DNA of 64,000 bases from Thermococcus argininiproducens (GCF_023746595.1 NZ_CP080572.1:62001-126000), one strand, 5' to 3'; positions 52,523 through 62,409 are shown, counted from the first letter of the stretch. Made by a program: numbers and translations. The notes: generated by a model not told the origin, from the letters alone.

Positions 52523-53574
52523 TTAAAGATCACCTCGTGTAAATCATTTAAGCTATTCTCAAGTTCTTCTCTCTTCACTAGAAAGGAAATCCAATTCTTA
52601 CCTTTTTTATAGATCGGAGCGTTGAAGTTCACTTCTCTAAGGCCCACAACCCCTATACACGCAAAATTTTCATTAACAGGCTTGTAGGTCAATATTGGAA
52701 CTTCAGCACTGATATCTGAGACAAACGTCCCCAGGCGATAACTATCTGTTTTCCCAAGGATTACCGGCAGTCTACCCATTACGGGGCAGATAGACTTCTC
52801 GTGCAAAGCTCTCATTCCAAGCGCTGAAGCATTCAAAGCTTCTTCATATGATACAAACGGAAGAAGCTTGGCATCCTTAACTATCCTTGGATCAGCAGTG
52901 TATATTCCTCTGACGTCGCTCATTATCAAAACGGCCCTTGCTTCCAAGAGCGAGCCCAAGATCGTTGCAGTATAATCGCTCCCCCCTCTTCCAAGCGTTG
53001 TCCTAAGGCCCTTATAGCCTCCCAAAAACCCTGTAACAACTGGAACCTTTCCTTCGTTTAACAGCTTTTCAATGAGTTTTATCCTTTTTGCCGTCCCAGA
53101 GAAGTCCACTGCTGCATTCCCAAAGTTATCATCCGTTTTGATTACGTGCAAGGCGTCTACCACTTCACTTCTTATTCCTGAGTTCTCAAGGGCGTTTGCA
53201 AATATAATCACCGAAAGTCTTTCCCCAAAGGATAAAACATGATCTATGAAAGCCCCCTTATTTGGGAAGCGTCTCTCATTTTTCAGAACACATTCAAGCT
53301 CGACAAAGAGAGGTTCAAGTATATCACAGTCAACCCCGCTCTCATCAGCCAATATACTGTGTTTCCTTGCAATTTTGCCAATCACTGATTTATCCTTACT
53401 TTCAGCTAAACCCAAAAGAGCGTCTGTGACTCCCCTAAGGGCCGAAAGTACAACCACAACTTCATTCTCCTCGTGTAACTTCAAAACAAACTCTAAAGCT
53501 TCCCTAAAAGAGTCCTTGATAGAGCTTCCTCCAAATTTAACGACTATTCTCTTGTTGGAGAGTTTGTAAATCAC
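52519..53574 (-). CDS. Aspartokinase (short form)
   Basis: This 351-residue kinase begins IVVKFGGSSIKD, the aspartokinase signature, with TLGRGGSDYTATILG and ADPRIVKDAKLLPFVSYEEA further on. The C-terminal regulatory part (about 285-351) is shorter than the usual pair of ACT domains, so at most one ACT-like unit remains. It makes aspartyl phosphate at the head of the thr operon. The GTG at 53574 is used; AGGTGG lies ten bases upstream. An ACT-domain regulator is encoded divergently. Confidence 0.9.
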   Translation of the reverse strand: MIYKLSNKRIVVKFGGSSIKDSFREALEFVLKLHEENEVVVVLSALRGVTDALLGLAESKDKSVIGKIARKHSILADESGVDCDILEPLFVELECVLKNERRFPNKGAFIDHVLSFGERLSVIIFANALENSGIRSEVVDALHVIKTDDNFGNAAVDFSGTAKRIKLIEKLLNEGKVPVVTGFLGGYKGLRTTLGRGGSDYTATILGSLLEARAVLIMSDVRGIYTADPRIVKDAKLLPFVSYEEALNASALGMRALHEKSICPVMGRLPVILGKTDSYRLGTFVSDISAEVPILTYKPVNENFACIGVVGLREVNFNAPIYKKGKNWISFLVKREELENSLNDLHEVIFK

Positions 53575-53741
53575 CCATAATAGACCACCTATACAAGGAT
53601 TCTTAACTCAAATATAACTTTTTTTGCAAATTTTTTGTCAGTAAGACGGAAATAATAGGGCCATATCTTCCAATACAGACAATATGTTGGATTTCTTTCT
53701 GTTTTTCTAATTCATGACAACCTCCTTAATTGGGTAAGAAA

Positions 53742-53755
53742 GTGTCAAATGACAC
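53742..53755. promoter_or_regulatory. Palindromic operator candidate upstream of the ACT regulator
   Basis: The 14-base perfect palindrome GTGTCAAATGACAC sits directly upstream of the BRE/TATA element AAAAGTTATATATTATC (53757-53773). Half-sites TGTCA (53636-53640) and TGACA (53715-53719) occur in the same 226-base divergent region, toward the aspartokinase promoter. Autoregulation and control of the thr operon by the ACT protein is a reasonable guess. Confidence 0.5.
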
Positions 53756-53800
53756 AAAAAGTTATATATTATCACATAATATTTCCTGCCAGGTGAGAAT

Positions 53801-54484
53801 ATGGCAGAAGAAAAAGTTAGTGTTGCAAAGATTGTGAAAGAGATCGTCCTCTCCCGCCCAGCAATCAAAGAATGCTTGATTTTAGATGTTATAAATTACA
53901 GTGCCCTAGCAAGAGTTATTTTAAAAGAACTGGAAAAAGAAAACATCAAAACCTCAGCCGGAGCTGTAAAAATGGCTTTGATAAGAATAGGAGAGGACTT
54001 AAAGAAAGAGAGAACTTTCTTTGAAAAGAAAATCAAAAATGTGGTTGCAAAGACCGTTATTGAGCTCCAATCTGATCTAACAGTAATAACTGCCGAACGG
54101 AGAGCTGTATTAAATAATCTTGAACACCTCTTCAAAGTAATGGAAAACGCACGGTTTTTCCAACTTACTCAGGGAGTTGAGACATTTACACTAGTCCTTT
54201 CAAGCGAAGAAAAGGAGAAAGTACTTGAGATTATACAACCAAAGGCCATAGTTGATCTTATTGAGGAACAGACGGCAATAATTCTAATAAGCCCAGAAGA
54301 GATAATTGAGACCCCTGGAATTATCGCCATCATGACTTCAACCCTTTCATCAAGCGGAGTGAACATAACACAGGTAATATCCTGTCACAAAGATACAATA
54401 TTTGTTCTTAACCGTAGGGATGCTCCAAAAGCATACCAGATACTTGAGGACATAATCCTAAAGATGAGAAAGACTTCAAAATAA
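53801..54484 (+). CDS. ACT-domain regulator of amino acid metabolism (COG2150-like)
   Basis: This 227-residue protein has a helical N-terminal half (about 1-95: SRPAIKECLILDVINYSALARVILKEL) that may bind DNA, and a C-terminal half with ACT-like beta-alpha-beta pattern (VITAERRAVLNNLE ... ETPGIIAIMTSTLSSSGVNITQVISCHKDTIFVL). ACT domains bind amino acids. It is encoded divergently from the threonine operon, with a palindrome just upstream of its promoter, which supports a regulatory role. DNA binding is not proven. Confidence 0.75.
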   Translation: MAEEKVSVAKIVKEIVLSRPAIKECLILDVINYSALARVILKELEKENIKTSAGAVKMALIRIGEDLKKERTFFEKKIKNVVAKTVIELQSDLTVITAERRAVLNNLEHLFKVMENARFFQLTQGVETFTLVLSSEEKEKVLEIIQPKAIVDLIEEQTAIILISPEEIIETPGIIAIMTSTLSSSGVNITQVISCHKDTIFVLNRRDAPKAYQILEDIILKMRKTSK

Positions 54485-54551
54485 CTCTAGACTATCTTTT
54501 TCTTTCTGCTAAGTCCCACATCATGATTCACTGAGTCCGAATTTTGTTATA

Positions 54552-54592
54552 TTTGTAACATTATTTGTAAATTTTAATATATTAGTTACAAA
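54552..54592. promoter_or_regulatory. Operator candidate of the arg operon
   Basis: TTTGTAAC (54552-54559) and GTTACAAA (54585-54592) form an 8-base inverted repeat with 25 bases between, and a related TTTGTAAA lies between them. The right half abuts the TATA element AAATATAAAAACG (54593-54605) of argG. The same GTTACAAA box occurs just upstream of the lysW TATA element (62410-62417). Confidence 0.5.
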
Positions 54593-54634
54593 AAATATAA
54601 AAACGTTCTCTTTATCTCCACTTTGGTGATCTGT

Positions 54635-55867
54635 ATGAAAATAGTTTTGGCCTATTCGGGAGGTCTGGACACCTCAATTATATTAAAGATGATGCAGGAG
54701 AAAATGAATGCCGAAGTGATTACAGTTACTGTAGATGTAGGACAAAAGGACGATTTTGAAAAGATCGAGGAGAAAGCACTCAAGCTTGGTGCATTAAAAC
54801 ACTATACTATAGATGCAAAGGCAGAATTTGTCGAGAAATACATTTTCAAAGCAATAAAGGCAAATGCACTTTATGAAGGATCCTACCCATTAGCCACAGC
54901 ATTAGCCAGGCCTTTAATAGCAGAGAAAATTATTGAGGTAGCTAAAAAAGAAAACGCTGATGCAGTGGCCCATGGTTGTACTGGAAAGGGAAACGATCAA
55001 GTCAGGTTTGATTTGGCAATTAAAGCCCTCTACCCAGAAATTAAAATAATCGCTCCTGTTAGGGAGCTTAATCTTACAAGGGACTGGGAAATGGAATATG
55101 CAAAGAAAAATGGGATACCGGTTAAGGACAAGATCTACAGCATTGATGAAAATCTTTGGGGACGCTCAGTAGAAGGAGGAATTTTAGAAGATCCTTTTGA
55201 GGAGCCTCCAGAGGAGGTTTTTGAATGGACTCTTTCTCCTGAAAAAACACCAGAAAAACCGGAGTACCTTACAATAGACTTCGTAAATGGTGTTCCTATA
55301 GGGCTAGATGGAAAGAAAATGAATCCCGTGGAACTTGTAGAAACCTTAAACTTCATAGCAGGAAAGCATGGAGTCGGCAGGATAGATCACATTGAGGATA
55401 GGGCCGTTGGAATAAAGAGCAGGGAAGTCTATGAAGCCCCAGCAGCAATTACCCTAATAAAGGCCCATAAGGACCTAGAAAAGTTGATTCTCACAAAATG
55501 GGTTCTCGAGTTTAAGGAGATCGTTGATTCAAAATGGGCATGGCTCATTTATAATGGTCTCTGGTTCGAGCCACTTAGGGAGGCTCTAGATGCCTTCATA
55601 GATGAAGTTGAAACAAATATTACTGGATCTGTCAAAGTAAAATTCTACAAAGGGAGTATCAGCATAGTTGGAAGGTCGTCTGAGAATGCTCTTTACGATA
55701 CAAAGCTTGCAACCTATGAAAAGTTCAGTACTTTTGATCAAAGGCTTGCAGTTGGCTTTATTGAGCTCTTTGGATTGCAGAGTGTTTTAGCTTACAGCAC
55801 AAAACACAAGATAAACTCTCTATACACTCCCTCAACACCAGTGAAGGCAAAAAAGGTAGTTAGCTAG
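54635..55867 (+). CDS. argG: Argininosuccinate synthase
   Basis: This protein of about 410 residues starts [20 protein letters not shown], the ATP-pyrophosphatase loop SGGLDTS, with [15 protein letters not shown] near 113 and [16 protein letters not shown]. It joins citrulline and aspartate. The ATG at 54635 lies after GGTGATCTGT; the GTG twelve bases before has no ribosome-binding site. It heads argG-argH-carA-carB and is followed by argH after eight bases. Confidence 0.96.
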   Translation: MKIVLAYSGGLDTSIILKMMQEKMNAEVITVTVDVGQKDDFEKIEEKALKLGALKHYTIDAKAEFVEKYIFKAIKANALYEGSYPLATALARPLIAEKIIEVAKKENADAVAHGCTGKGNDQVRFDLAIKALYPEIKIIAPVRELNLTRDWEMEYAKKNGIPVKDKIYSIDENLWGRSVEGGILEDPFEEPPEEVFEWTLSPEKTPEKPEYLTIDFVNGVPIGLDGKKMNPVELVETLNFIAGKHGVGRIDHIEDRAVGIKSREVYEAPAAITLIKAHKDLEKLILTKWVLEFKEIVDSKWAWLIYNGLWFEPLREALDAFIDEVETNITGSVKVKFYKGSISIVGRSSENALYDTKLATYEKFSTFDQRLAVGFIELFGLQSVLAYSTKHKINSLYTPSTPVKAKKVVS

Positions 55868-55875
55868 GTGGTGTT

Positions 55876-57237
55876 ATGTATAGGAAAAACCTGCTAGGTG
55901 ATGCTGACTTTAATATTCTAACTTACACTTCATCAATGGAGGAGGATAAGGAGATAGTTGGTGAAGTCATTGAAAGTCTAATCGTCCATGTAAAAGTGTT
56001 AACTACCCAAGGCCTGATTCCAGCGGGAAAAGGGCATAAAATATTGGAAGAACTCAAAAAACTCCTTCAAAATCCATCACCGTTATTTTCCATTAATTCT
56101 GAAGATATACATGAAGCTGTTGAGATTTATTTGAAAGAAAAGCTTGGGGATGATGAGGGATATTTAGCTTTGGGAAAAAGCAGGAACGATCATGTTTCAG
56201 CGGCCCTAAGGTTAAAGGTAAAGAAACTCTTAATTGAGCAGCTGAAAGAACTAATAACTCTAAGGAGAGTCCTTCTGGAGAAAGCAGAAGAGCATGTATA
56301 TACAATAATGCCGGCTTTCACTCATTTACAACCAGCGCAGCCTTCAACTTTTGCCCACTACCTATGTTATATAGAAGAGGTCTTGGCTGATTATACAAAA
56401 TCCTTGTTCTTTGCCCTCGAGATAGCCGATAATTCTCCTTTAGGAGGAGGTGCAGTTGGTGGAACAAGCGTTCCTCTGGACAGGAAGGCCCTAGCCAATG
56501 AGCTATTTAGTGGGATAGTAATTAATTCAATTAAGGCAACAAGCAGTAGGGATTTTCTGAGTATAGCATCGTCAATAGATGTTAACCTATCAGTATTCCT
56601 ATCACGAATAGCTGAAGATATTGTTATCTTTTCAACACCCCAATTTGACTATTTGGTTTTACCCAAAGAGCATCTGGCAACAAGCAGCATGATGCCCCAG
56701 AAGAAAAATCCAGTAACCATGGAAATAGCTAGGGCTTGGGGTGCTGAAAGCATTGGATATCTAACAGCTTTGCTAGGAATCCTAAAAGCCCTTCCAACCG
56801 GTTACAATCTAGACATGCAAGAAGCAAATAAACATGCATTAATAATCTTAAAGAGGACTTTAGAAACGTTAAAAATTTTCTCAGACTTTTTCAAAAAGAT
56901 TGGAGTCAATGAGAAAAAGTTGTTGATCGATTCAGAGATTTTCCCAATTTTAGCAACCGACATAGCCGAAAAAGTTTCTCTAAAAGAAGGAAAACCATAT
57001 AGAGAAGTCTATGGAGAGATAGCAAAGCTGATAAAAGATTCTAAGAGTGTCGAGGAGCTCTATACTAAAGTTGAAGAACTTTACGGGATCAAAACAAACC
57101 TAGAGGAGGGTGTTAAGAAACCAGTTTTAGGTTCTCCAAATCCAACTAAGGTCAAGGAATACATTAAATTGGCAAAAACGGCCCTCAAAGAAGATCTTCT
57201 CAAGTTGAAGGAGGTGACCACATGCATGCATATTTGA
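55876..57237 (+). CDS. argH: Argininosuccinate lyase
   Basis: This 453-residue enzyme of the fumarase/aspartase superfamily has SRNDHVSAALRLK near residue 105, TIMPAFTHLQPAQPSTFAHYL near 150 with the catalytic His, and the signature SSMMPQKKNPVTMEIARAWG near 275. It splits argininosuccinate to arginine and fumarate. Its end overlaps the carA start by 16 bases; the GGAGGTGA ribosome-binding site for carA is inside argH. Confidence 0.95.
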   Translation: MYRKNLLGDADFNILTYTSSMEEDKEIVGEVIESLIVHVKVLTTQGLIPAGKGHKILEELKKLLQNPSPLFSINSEDIHEAVEIYLKEKLGDDEGYLALGKSRNDHVSAALRLKVKKLLIEQLKELITLRRVLLEKAEEHVYTIMPAFTHLQPAQPSTFAHYLCYIEEVLADYTKSLFFALEIADNSPLGGGAVGGTSVPLDRKALANELFSGIVINSIKATSSRDFLSIASSIDVNLSVFLSRIAEDIVIFSTPQFDYLVLPKEHLATSSMMPQKKNPVTMEIARAWGAESIGYLTALLGILKALPTGYNLDMQEANKHALIILKRTLETLKIFSDFFKKIGVNEKKLLIDSEIFPILATDIAEKVSLKEGKPYREVYGEIAKLIKDSKSVEELYTKVEELYGIKTNLEEGVKKPVLGSPNPTKVKEYIKLAKTALKEDLLKLKEVTTCMHI

Positions 57238-58382
57238 CAGCAGAAACTCAGGAAGGGCCAGAGAGCGGGAAAGAAGCATACTTAGTCCTAGAAGACGGCA
57301 GTATTTTTAAAGGCAAAGGATTTGGAAGTGAAGGCGTGAAGTATGGGGAGGTTGTTTTTACAACTGGAATGGTAGGTTACCCAGAATCGCTGACTGATCC
57401 CTCATACAAGGGGCAGATTCTAACCATGACGTATCCACTAATCGGAAACTATGGCGTTCCAAGCAAAAAAATAGCAGAAAATGGAGTTCCTATTCACTAT
57501 GAATCAGATAAGATACAGGTCGAAGGATTCGTAGTTTCAAAACTCATGAAAAGCAATCACTGGGCAAGTGAAAAGAGTTTAGATAAATGGCTCGAAGAGG
57601 AAGGTATTCCCGGAATAGAAGGGATTGATACAAGGGCTTTGGTGAAAAAAATAAGGGAAAAAGGAGTCATGATGGGAGCTTTGGTTGTGGGGGATTATGA
57701 ACTTAATAAAGTCACGGAGAAAGTGAAGAAGCTAAGCTACGATGAGATGAATTTCATAGACAAAGTTACTCCAAAAGAAATAGTTATTCATGAGTCCAAA
57801 AACTCAAATAAGAGTATTGTTATAGTCGATTGTGGGATTAAATATGGAATTCTACGGGAATTGCTGAAAAGGGGATTTGATGTAATAAGAATTCCTTATT
57901 ATTACGATCCGATTGACGTCTTAGAGGAATTCAGTGCAGATGGAATTTTATTTAGCAATGGGCCTGGAAATCCTGCCTTGCTTAAAGAGTTAGTAAAAAA
58001 AGCTCAAGCGGTCATTGAGTACGACATTCCGACAATGGGGATCTGTTTGGGAAGCCAAATACTCTCCTTGGCAGACGGAGGAGAAATTTATAAGCTTAAG
58101 TATGGACATAGGGGAATTAACAAGCCAGTCAAAGACTTAAAGAGCGGAAAAGCATTTGTTACAACTCAAAATCACGGATATGCCGTGAAACCCAAAAGTT
58201 TAAATGAATTTAAAGTCTGGATGGTTAACATCGATGACGGGAGTGTTGAAGGAATTTATCATCCAAACAAACCAATAATTGCAACTCAATTCCACCCTGA
58301 AGCATCTCCCGGTCCCTTAGACTCAACATGGGTTTTTGATGTTTTTTCAAAGATGATTGAAGGTGAGGTTCATGGTTTCTAA
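57222..58382 (+). CDS. carA: Carbamoyl-phosphate synthase small (glutaminase) subunit
   Basis: This 386-residue protein has an N-terminal CPS domain ([34 protein letters not shown]) and a C-terminal class I amidotransferase with catalytic Cys in [11 protein letters not shown] (about 275), then the QNHGYAV and FHPEASPGP segments. It supplies ammonia from glutamine to CarB. The ATG at 57222 follows GGAGGTGACCAC and gives about 18 residues more than the usual N terminus. It overlaps argH and carB. Confidence 0.95.
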   Translation: MHAYLTAETQEGPESGKEAYLVLEDGSIFKGKGFGSEGVKYGEVVFTTGMVGYPESLTDPSYKGQILTMTYPLIGNYGVPSKKIAENGVPIHYESDKIQVEGFVVSKLMKSNHWASEKSLDKWLEEEGIPGIEGIDTRALVKKIREKGVMMGALVVGDYELNKVTEKVKKLSYDEMNFIDKVTPKEIVIHESKNSNKSIVIVDCGIKYGILRELLKRGFDVIRIPYYYDPIDVLEEFSADGILFSNGPGNPALLKELVKKAQAVIEYDIPTMGICLGSQILSLADGGEIYKLKYGHRGINKPVKDLKSGKAFVTTQNHGYAVKPKSLNEFKVWMVNIDDGSVEGIYHPNKPIIATQFHPEASPGPLDSTWVFDVFSKMIEGEVHGF

Positions 58383-61300
58383 AGTTCTTGTTCTGGGTTC
58401 TGGGGCAATAAAAATTGGCGAAGCTGCTGAATTTGATTACAGTGGGAGCCAAGCTTTAAAGGCCTTAAAAGAAGAAGAAATAGAAACAATCCTGATCAAT
58501 CCTAATGTCGCAACAATTCAAACGAGCCACGAGATGGCAGACAAAGTTTACCTCCTTCCTCTTGAGGTTAAATTTGTTGAAGAGATTATAAAAAAAGAGA
58601 AACCAGATGGAATTTTGCTAGGATTTGGGGGGCAAAGTGCTCTATCTCTGGGTGTGGCCTTACATGACTATGGGATTCTAGAAAAGTACAACGTCAAAGT
58701 TCTTGGGACTCCTGTAGAGGGAATAAAGAAAGCCCTGAATAGGGAAAAATTTAGGGAAACAATGATCAAAAATAATCTCCCAATACCCCCCAGTAAAGCT
58801 GCCAAAAGCGTTGAAGAAGCCCTAAAGGTGGCCCAAGAGATAGGGTTCCCAGTCATGGTTAGAGTTAGCTTTAACTTAGGCGGAAGGGGGTCTTTTGTCG
58901 CTTGGAATGATGAAGAGTTTAAGGAATATATAATCAAGGCCTTCGCACAAAGTGAAATTGGTGAAGTCTTGGTAGAGAAGTACCTGAAAGGATGGAAGGA
59001 GATAGAATTCGAGGTCGTGAGGGATAAAGAAGGTAATGCCGTTGCTGTAGCATGTTTGGAGAATTTTGACCCAATGGGAGTTCATACAGGAGATTCCATA
59101 GTTGTTGCTCCCTCCCAAACTCTAACAAACAGAGAATATCAACTCCTGAGGAGTGCGGCCATAAAAGTTGCCGAGGCCATAGAGCTTATTGGAGAGTGCA
59201 ACGTCCAGTTAGCCTTAGATCCCAAATCAGAAAAGTTTTACATAATCGAGACAAATCCAAGGATGAGCCGCTCTTCAGCTTTAGCAAGTAAAGTAACGGG
59301 TTATCCTTTAGCATACATAGCAGCAAAGTTAGCTTTAGGCCATACCCTGGATGAGCTTTCAAATGGAGTGACGGGAGTTACAACCGCTTTGTTTGAGCCA
59401 AGCCTAGATTATGTTGTTGTTAAAATGCCGAGGTGGGATTTAGAGAAGTTTGAGAACGCGAACAAGAAAATAAACACCGAGATGAAGAGTATTGGAGAAG
59501 TCATGGCAATAGGAAGGAATCTCCATGAGGCCTTCCAAAAAGCTATCCGAATGGTAGGGATTGGAGATGAGCTTATAGGAAAGTACTACGAGAGTGAAGA
59601 ACCCTTGGAAAAGGTTATGGGCAGGATAAAGAATTACGAGCCTTATATGCCCATGCATATTGCAAAAGCTCTGAAATTGGGAGCAAGTGTCGACGAGATT
59701 CACCAGCTTACTGGAATAGATAAGTTTTACATTTACATAATTGAGGATCTCGTTAAAATCGCAGAAGCTTTGAAAAATCCAGACGAAGAAACAATAATAG
59801 AGGCCAAAAAGCTTGGATTTAGTGATGCACAAATAAAGGCCTTATCTGGCAGTGTCATTAAAAATACACTTCCATTTGTCAAGCAAATAGATACTTTGGC
59901 TGGAGAAGTACCTGCAAGGACGAATTATCTGTACATGACCTATGATGCACAAGAAAACGACATCCCCTACACAGAAAAGCCAAAGGTATTAATTTTGGGT
60001 GCAGGCGTGTTTAGGATTGGAGTTAGTGTGGAGTTCGACTGGGCTGTTGTAAATTTCGCAAATGCTGCAAAAAAGATGGGTTATGAGGTCATAGTTTTGA
60101 ATTACAACCCAGAAACAGTTTCAACAGACTGGGACATTAACGACAAGCTCTATTTTGAGGAGATAACTCTTGAAAGAGTTTTGGATATTTACAATTTTGA
60201 GAACCCCGAGGGTGTCGTTGCCTTCGCCGGTGGACAGCTTGCAAATTCCTTGGCTAAAAAGCTTGAACAAAATGGAGTTAGGCTTCTGGGAACAAGAGGA
60301 ACCAGTGTGGACATAGCCGAAAATAGAGCAAAGTTCTCAAAACTCTTAGAAAAGCTCAATATAAAACAACCGCCTTGGATTGAAGCTAAAAGCATTAAGG
60401 AAGTCTTAGATTTTGCTGATGAAGTGGGTTATCCTTTAATGATAAGGCCGAGTTATGTGTTGAGCGGAACTGCCATGAAAGTTGCCTACAACGAAAAGGA
60501 ACTAAAAGAGTACCTCTCTTTGGCAGCAAACGTTTCTCCAGAACACCCCATTGTGGTCTCAAAGTTCTTAAACGCAATTGAAGCCGAGATAGATGCTGTT
60601 TCAGATGGAAAAAAGGTAGTTGGAATTACATTAGAGCATATAGAAAAAGCGGGAGTTCACAGCGGAGATGCCACAATGGTTACTCCCTATCGCTATCTAA
60701 AGGAGGAGCATGTGAAAAAGATGCATGAAATAGTCCTAGAGCTTGCATTGGCTTTAGGGATTAAGGGGCCCTTTAACATACAATTCCTAGTCAATGATGA
60801 TGTCTATGTGCTTGAGCTAAATCTGAGGACGAGTCGCTCTATGCCCTTCTCAAGTAAATCTAGGGGAGTTAACTTGATGGAGCTTTCAGCTCATGCAGTC
60901 TTTGGTGGGAAACTCCCATTAGGAAATGACTACGAGTATTACGAAGTCCCAGCAAAAGCCTTTGCTGTTAAAAGCCCTCAGTTTTCCTGGTCCCAGCTAC
61001 AAAATGCATATCCTTTCTTGGGACCAGAAATGCGATCAACGGGAGAAGTTGCAAGTCTGGGATTCGACTTTGAGGATGCTCTGCTAAAAAGCTGGCTCTC
61101 TGTAAAACCAAACAAAATGCCAAAGTCAAATATCTTGGTCTATGGTTACGGTAAAGACTTACCAACATTATTGGAAACTGCAAAACTTCTCGAAACCTTG
61201 GGATATAATGTTTTTACATTAGAGGATAGCCTAATTTATGGAAATACTTTAAGCAAAGAAAAGGCGATAAATTTAATGAAATCAGGGAAAATTGAGCTGG

Positions 61301-61521
61301 TCATGACTTCTGGCCATGCAAAGGAGAAAGATTATCTTGTTAGGAGGACTGCAGTAGACTTAAATATCCCGATTGTCTTAGATGCAAACTTGGCTTATGA
61401 GCTTTCAAAAGCTTTTGCTTGGGCCAAACACAATTGCTTTGAGGTTAAAGAAGTTTCTGAGTATTATGCTCCAAAATTGCAAAAGACTATTAGCGAACCT
61501 TTAAAAGAGGTTATCTTTTAG
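58372..61521 (+). CDS. carB: Carbamoyl-phosphate synthase large subunit
   Basis: This protein of about 1049 residues has the duplicated ATP-grasp architecture: first half with [22 protein letters not shown] and [15 protein letters not shown], an oligomerisation section (about 400-545), second half with [19 protein letters not shown] and [15 protein letters not shown], and a C-terminal MGS-type domain (about 930-1049). It makes carbamoyl phosphate for citrulline and pyrimidines. The ATG at 58372 ([11 protein letters not shown]) after AAGGTGAGG is preferred to the in-frame ATG 15 bases earlier. Confidence 0.95.
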   Translation: MVSKVLVLGSGAIKIGEAAEFDYSGSQALKALKEEEIETILINPNVATIQTSHEMADKVYLLPLEVKFVEEIIKKEKPDGILLGFGGQSALSLGVALHDYGILEKYNVKVLGTPVEGIKKALNREKFRETMIKNNLPIPPSKAAKSVEEALKVAQEIGFPVMVRVSFNLGGRGSFVAWNDEEFKEYIIKAFAQSEIGEVLVEKYLKGWKEIEFEVVRDKEGNAVAVACLENFDPMGVHTGDSIVVAPSQTLTNREYQLLRSAAIKVAEAIELIGECNVQLALDPKSEKFYIIETNPRMSRSSALASKVTGYPLAYIAAKLALGHTLDELSNGVTGVTTALFEPSLDYVVVKMPRWDLEKFENANKKINTEMKSIGEVMAIGRNLHEAFQKAIRMVGIGDELIGKYYESEEPLEKVMGRIKNYEPYMPMHIAKALKLGASVDEIHQLTGIDKFYIYIIEDLVKIAEALKNPDEETIIEAKKLGFSDAQIKALSGSVIKNTLPFVKQIDTLAGEVPARTNYLYMTYDAQENDIPYTEKPKVLILGAGVFRIGVSVEFDWAVVNFANAAKKMGYEVIVLNYNPETVSTDWDINDKLYFEEITLERVLDIYNFENPEGVVAFAGGQLANSLAKKLEQNGVRLLGTRGTSVDIAENRAKFSKLLEKLNIKQPPWIEAKSIKEVLDFADEVGYPLMIRPSYVLSGTAMKVAYNEKELKEYLSLAANVSPEHPIVVSKFLNAIEAEIDAVSDGKKVVGITLEHIEKAGVHSGDATMVTPYRYLKEEHVKKMHEIVLELALALGIKGPFNIQFLVNDDVYVLELNLRTSRSMPFSSKSRGVNLMELSAHAVFGGKLPLGNDYEYYEVPAKAFAVKSPQFSWSQLQNAYPFLGPEMRSTGEVASLGFDFEDALLKSWLSVKPNKMPKSNILVYGYGKDLPTLLETAKLLETLGYNVFTLEDSLIYGNTLSKEKAINLMKSGKIELVMTSGHAKEKDYLVRRTAVDLNIPIVLDANLAYELSKAFAWAKHNCFEVKEVSEYYAPKLQKTISEPLKEVIF

Positions 61522-61522
61522 G

Positions 61523-61552
61523 GAAGAATCCTTCCGAGAGGGAGGGGATGCA
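61523..61552 (+). repeat. GC-rich hairpin just after carB (IS605-end-like or terminator)
   Basis: GAATCCTTCC, GAGA loop, GGGAGGGGATGC can fold into an imperfect hairpin. It starts two bases after the carB stop. It resembles the GAATCC...GGGGATG hairpins at ends of IS200/IS605 elements, but could equally be a simple operon-end structure; no long T-run follows. Confidence 0.3.
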
Positions 61553-61574
61553 AACACTCTAAAAAGTGAGCACT

Positions 61575-61589
61575 GAAAAGTTTAAATAC
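61575..61589 (+). promoter_or_regulatory. Promoter of the ncRNA gene
   Basis: GAAAAG followed by TTTAAATAC is a strong BRE/TATA element. The start site should be near 61609, at the beginning of the GC-rich structured segment. Confidence 0.6.
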
Positions 61590-61608
61590 TCTTGCCAATA
61601 GTAATTAG

Positions 61609-61766
61609 TAGTTCAACAATTTGAAAAGTAGCCGGCGATTCTCCCGTTAGGGGGATAGCCGGTAGTGGCCGTGTGAACCGGCCCGTGAGAGTGAGGATTG
61701 TCCCGGTGAACTCTCACGAAGCCCCACTCGCAAGGGCGGGGCAGTTCACATTCATCAATTTTTTCT
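61609..61766 (+). ncRNA. Structured ncRNA resembling a solo IS605/TnpB omegaRNA
   Basis: This GC-rich island in AT-rich sequence has its own promoter and ends in TTTTTT (61759-61764). Stems visible: GCCGGC (61631-61636) with GCCGG (61658-61662), enclosing CTCCC/GGGGG; GGCC/GGCC (61667-61683); a perfect 9-base stem CGTGAGAGT (61684-61692)/ACTCTCACG (61710-61718); and GCCCC (61721-61725)/GGGGC (61738-61742), followed by AGTTCAC. The last part, GAAGCCCC...GGGGCAGTTCAC, matches the right end of IS200/IS605-family elements, where it forms the 3' scaffold of the TnpB guide RNA. No tnpB is in the window. It may belong to one of the GC-rich Hgc RNA families described in Pyrococcus; I cannot confirm which. 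Confidence 0.7.
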
Positions 61767-62255
61767 TGCACTGTGAAACTTCAAGTCTAAGTGTACGAAA
61801 AAATTTTCGAAACAATAGTATAGAATTTAGAAATATTATTTACATTTGACTGAGTTTAAGAAAAGATTTTCGAAAAATACCTAAGTTTTCCGAAAGATTT
61901 ATATACCCTTCTTGAAATTTATGCTTGGTGATGCCTATTAAGGAACGCTCAAATACACTTTTTGGATCCAACACTAAGAGAGGAAGAGCAATCACCAACA
62001 GTCAGCTTTAATCTAGCTCAGAGACCAGAGACAACTATAGTTTTTGACTGTTTTAACGTTGGTTTTGTGGAGTTAGACTCTCCAGCAGTATATAGAGACG
62101 TTTCAAATGGAATAAACCAACAGCGCAGAATAACCGGGGCTGTTTTGAATGATGCCGTTCTTTTGGATTATTCGGGCCTAAATAGGAGTAATCCGGAATG
62201 CCGTCAAAAATCGAGTAAAGAGGGCAATTCAGCGTCTAACCTGGAGGTGGACACA
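61767..62255. other. Region between the ncRNA and the small protein: promoter, repeated TTTTCGAAA motifs, uncertain frames
   Basis: TTTTCGAAA-like motifs occur at 61805-61813, 61867-61876 and 61886-61896, the last running into a strong BRE/TATA element GAAAGATTTATATACC (61893-61908). A start site near 61930 would make the ATG at 61931 leaderless; it encodes only 26 residues (MPIKERSNTLFGSNTKRGRA and six more). A different frame stays open from 61932 to 62369, but its only early start is a TTG at 61962 with no ribosome-binding site and its translation looks unlike a protein before 62256. This may be a long leader, a leader peptide or a frameshifted gene. Confidence 0.4.
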
Positions 62256-62369
62256 ATGAACACGAACGTTGCAAATGGAGTAATCCCAGAAATTGACCCA
62301 ATAGAGTGGGATGAACTCTGGGTCGAGGAGATAAGAATCAATACCATTCCCACGTTATTCAGGAAATGA
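62256..62369 (+). CDS. Small acidic protein upstream of lysW (37 aa)
   Basis: The ATG at 62256 is preceded by GGAGGTGGACACA, one of the best ribosome-binding sites in the window. It encodes 37 residues: MNTNVANGVIPEIDPIEWDE, then LWVEEIRINTIPTLFRK. I do not recognise it. It has no signal peptide and is rich in Ile, Glu and Asp. The transcript probably starts from the promoter near 61900, giving a leader of more than 300 bases. It lies about 110 bases before lysW, which has its own promoter. Confidence 0.5.
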   Translation: MNTNVANGVIPEIDPIEWDELWVEEIRINTIPTLFRK

Positions 62370-62409
62370 TGTTATATTTAGAACAGAATATAGAAATTTA
62401 AAATTAGAT

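Noticed and set aside
61962-62369. A 135-codon frame starting at TTG
   Set aside because: There is no ribosome-binding site at 61962 and the part before 62256 does not read like a protein; only the internal ATG at 62256 is well supported, so the longer frame is kept as an open question.
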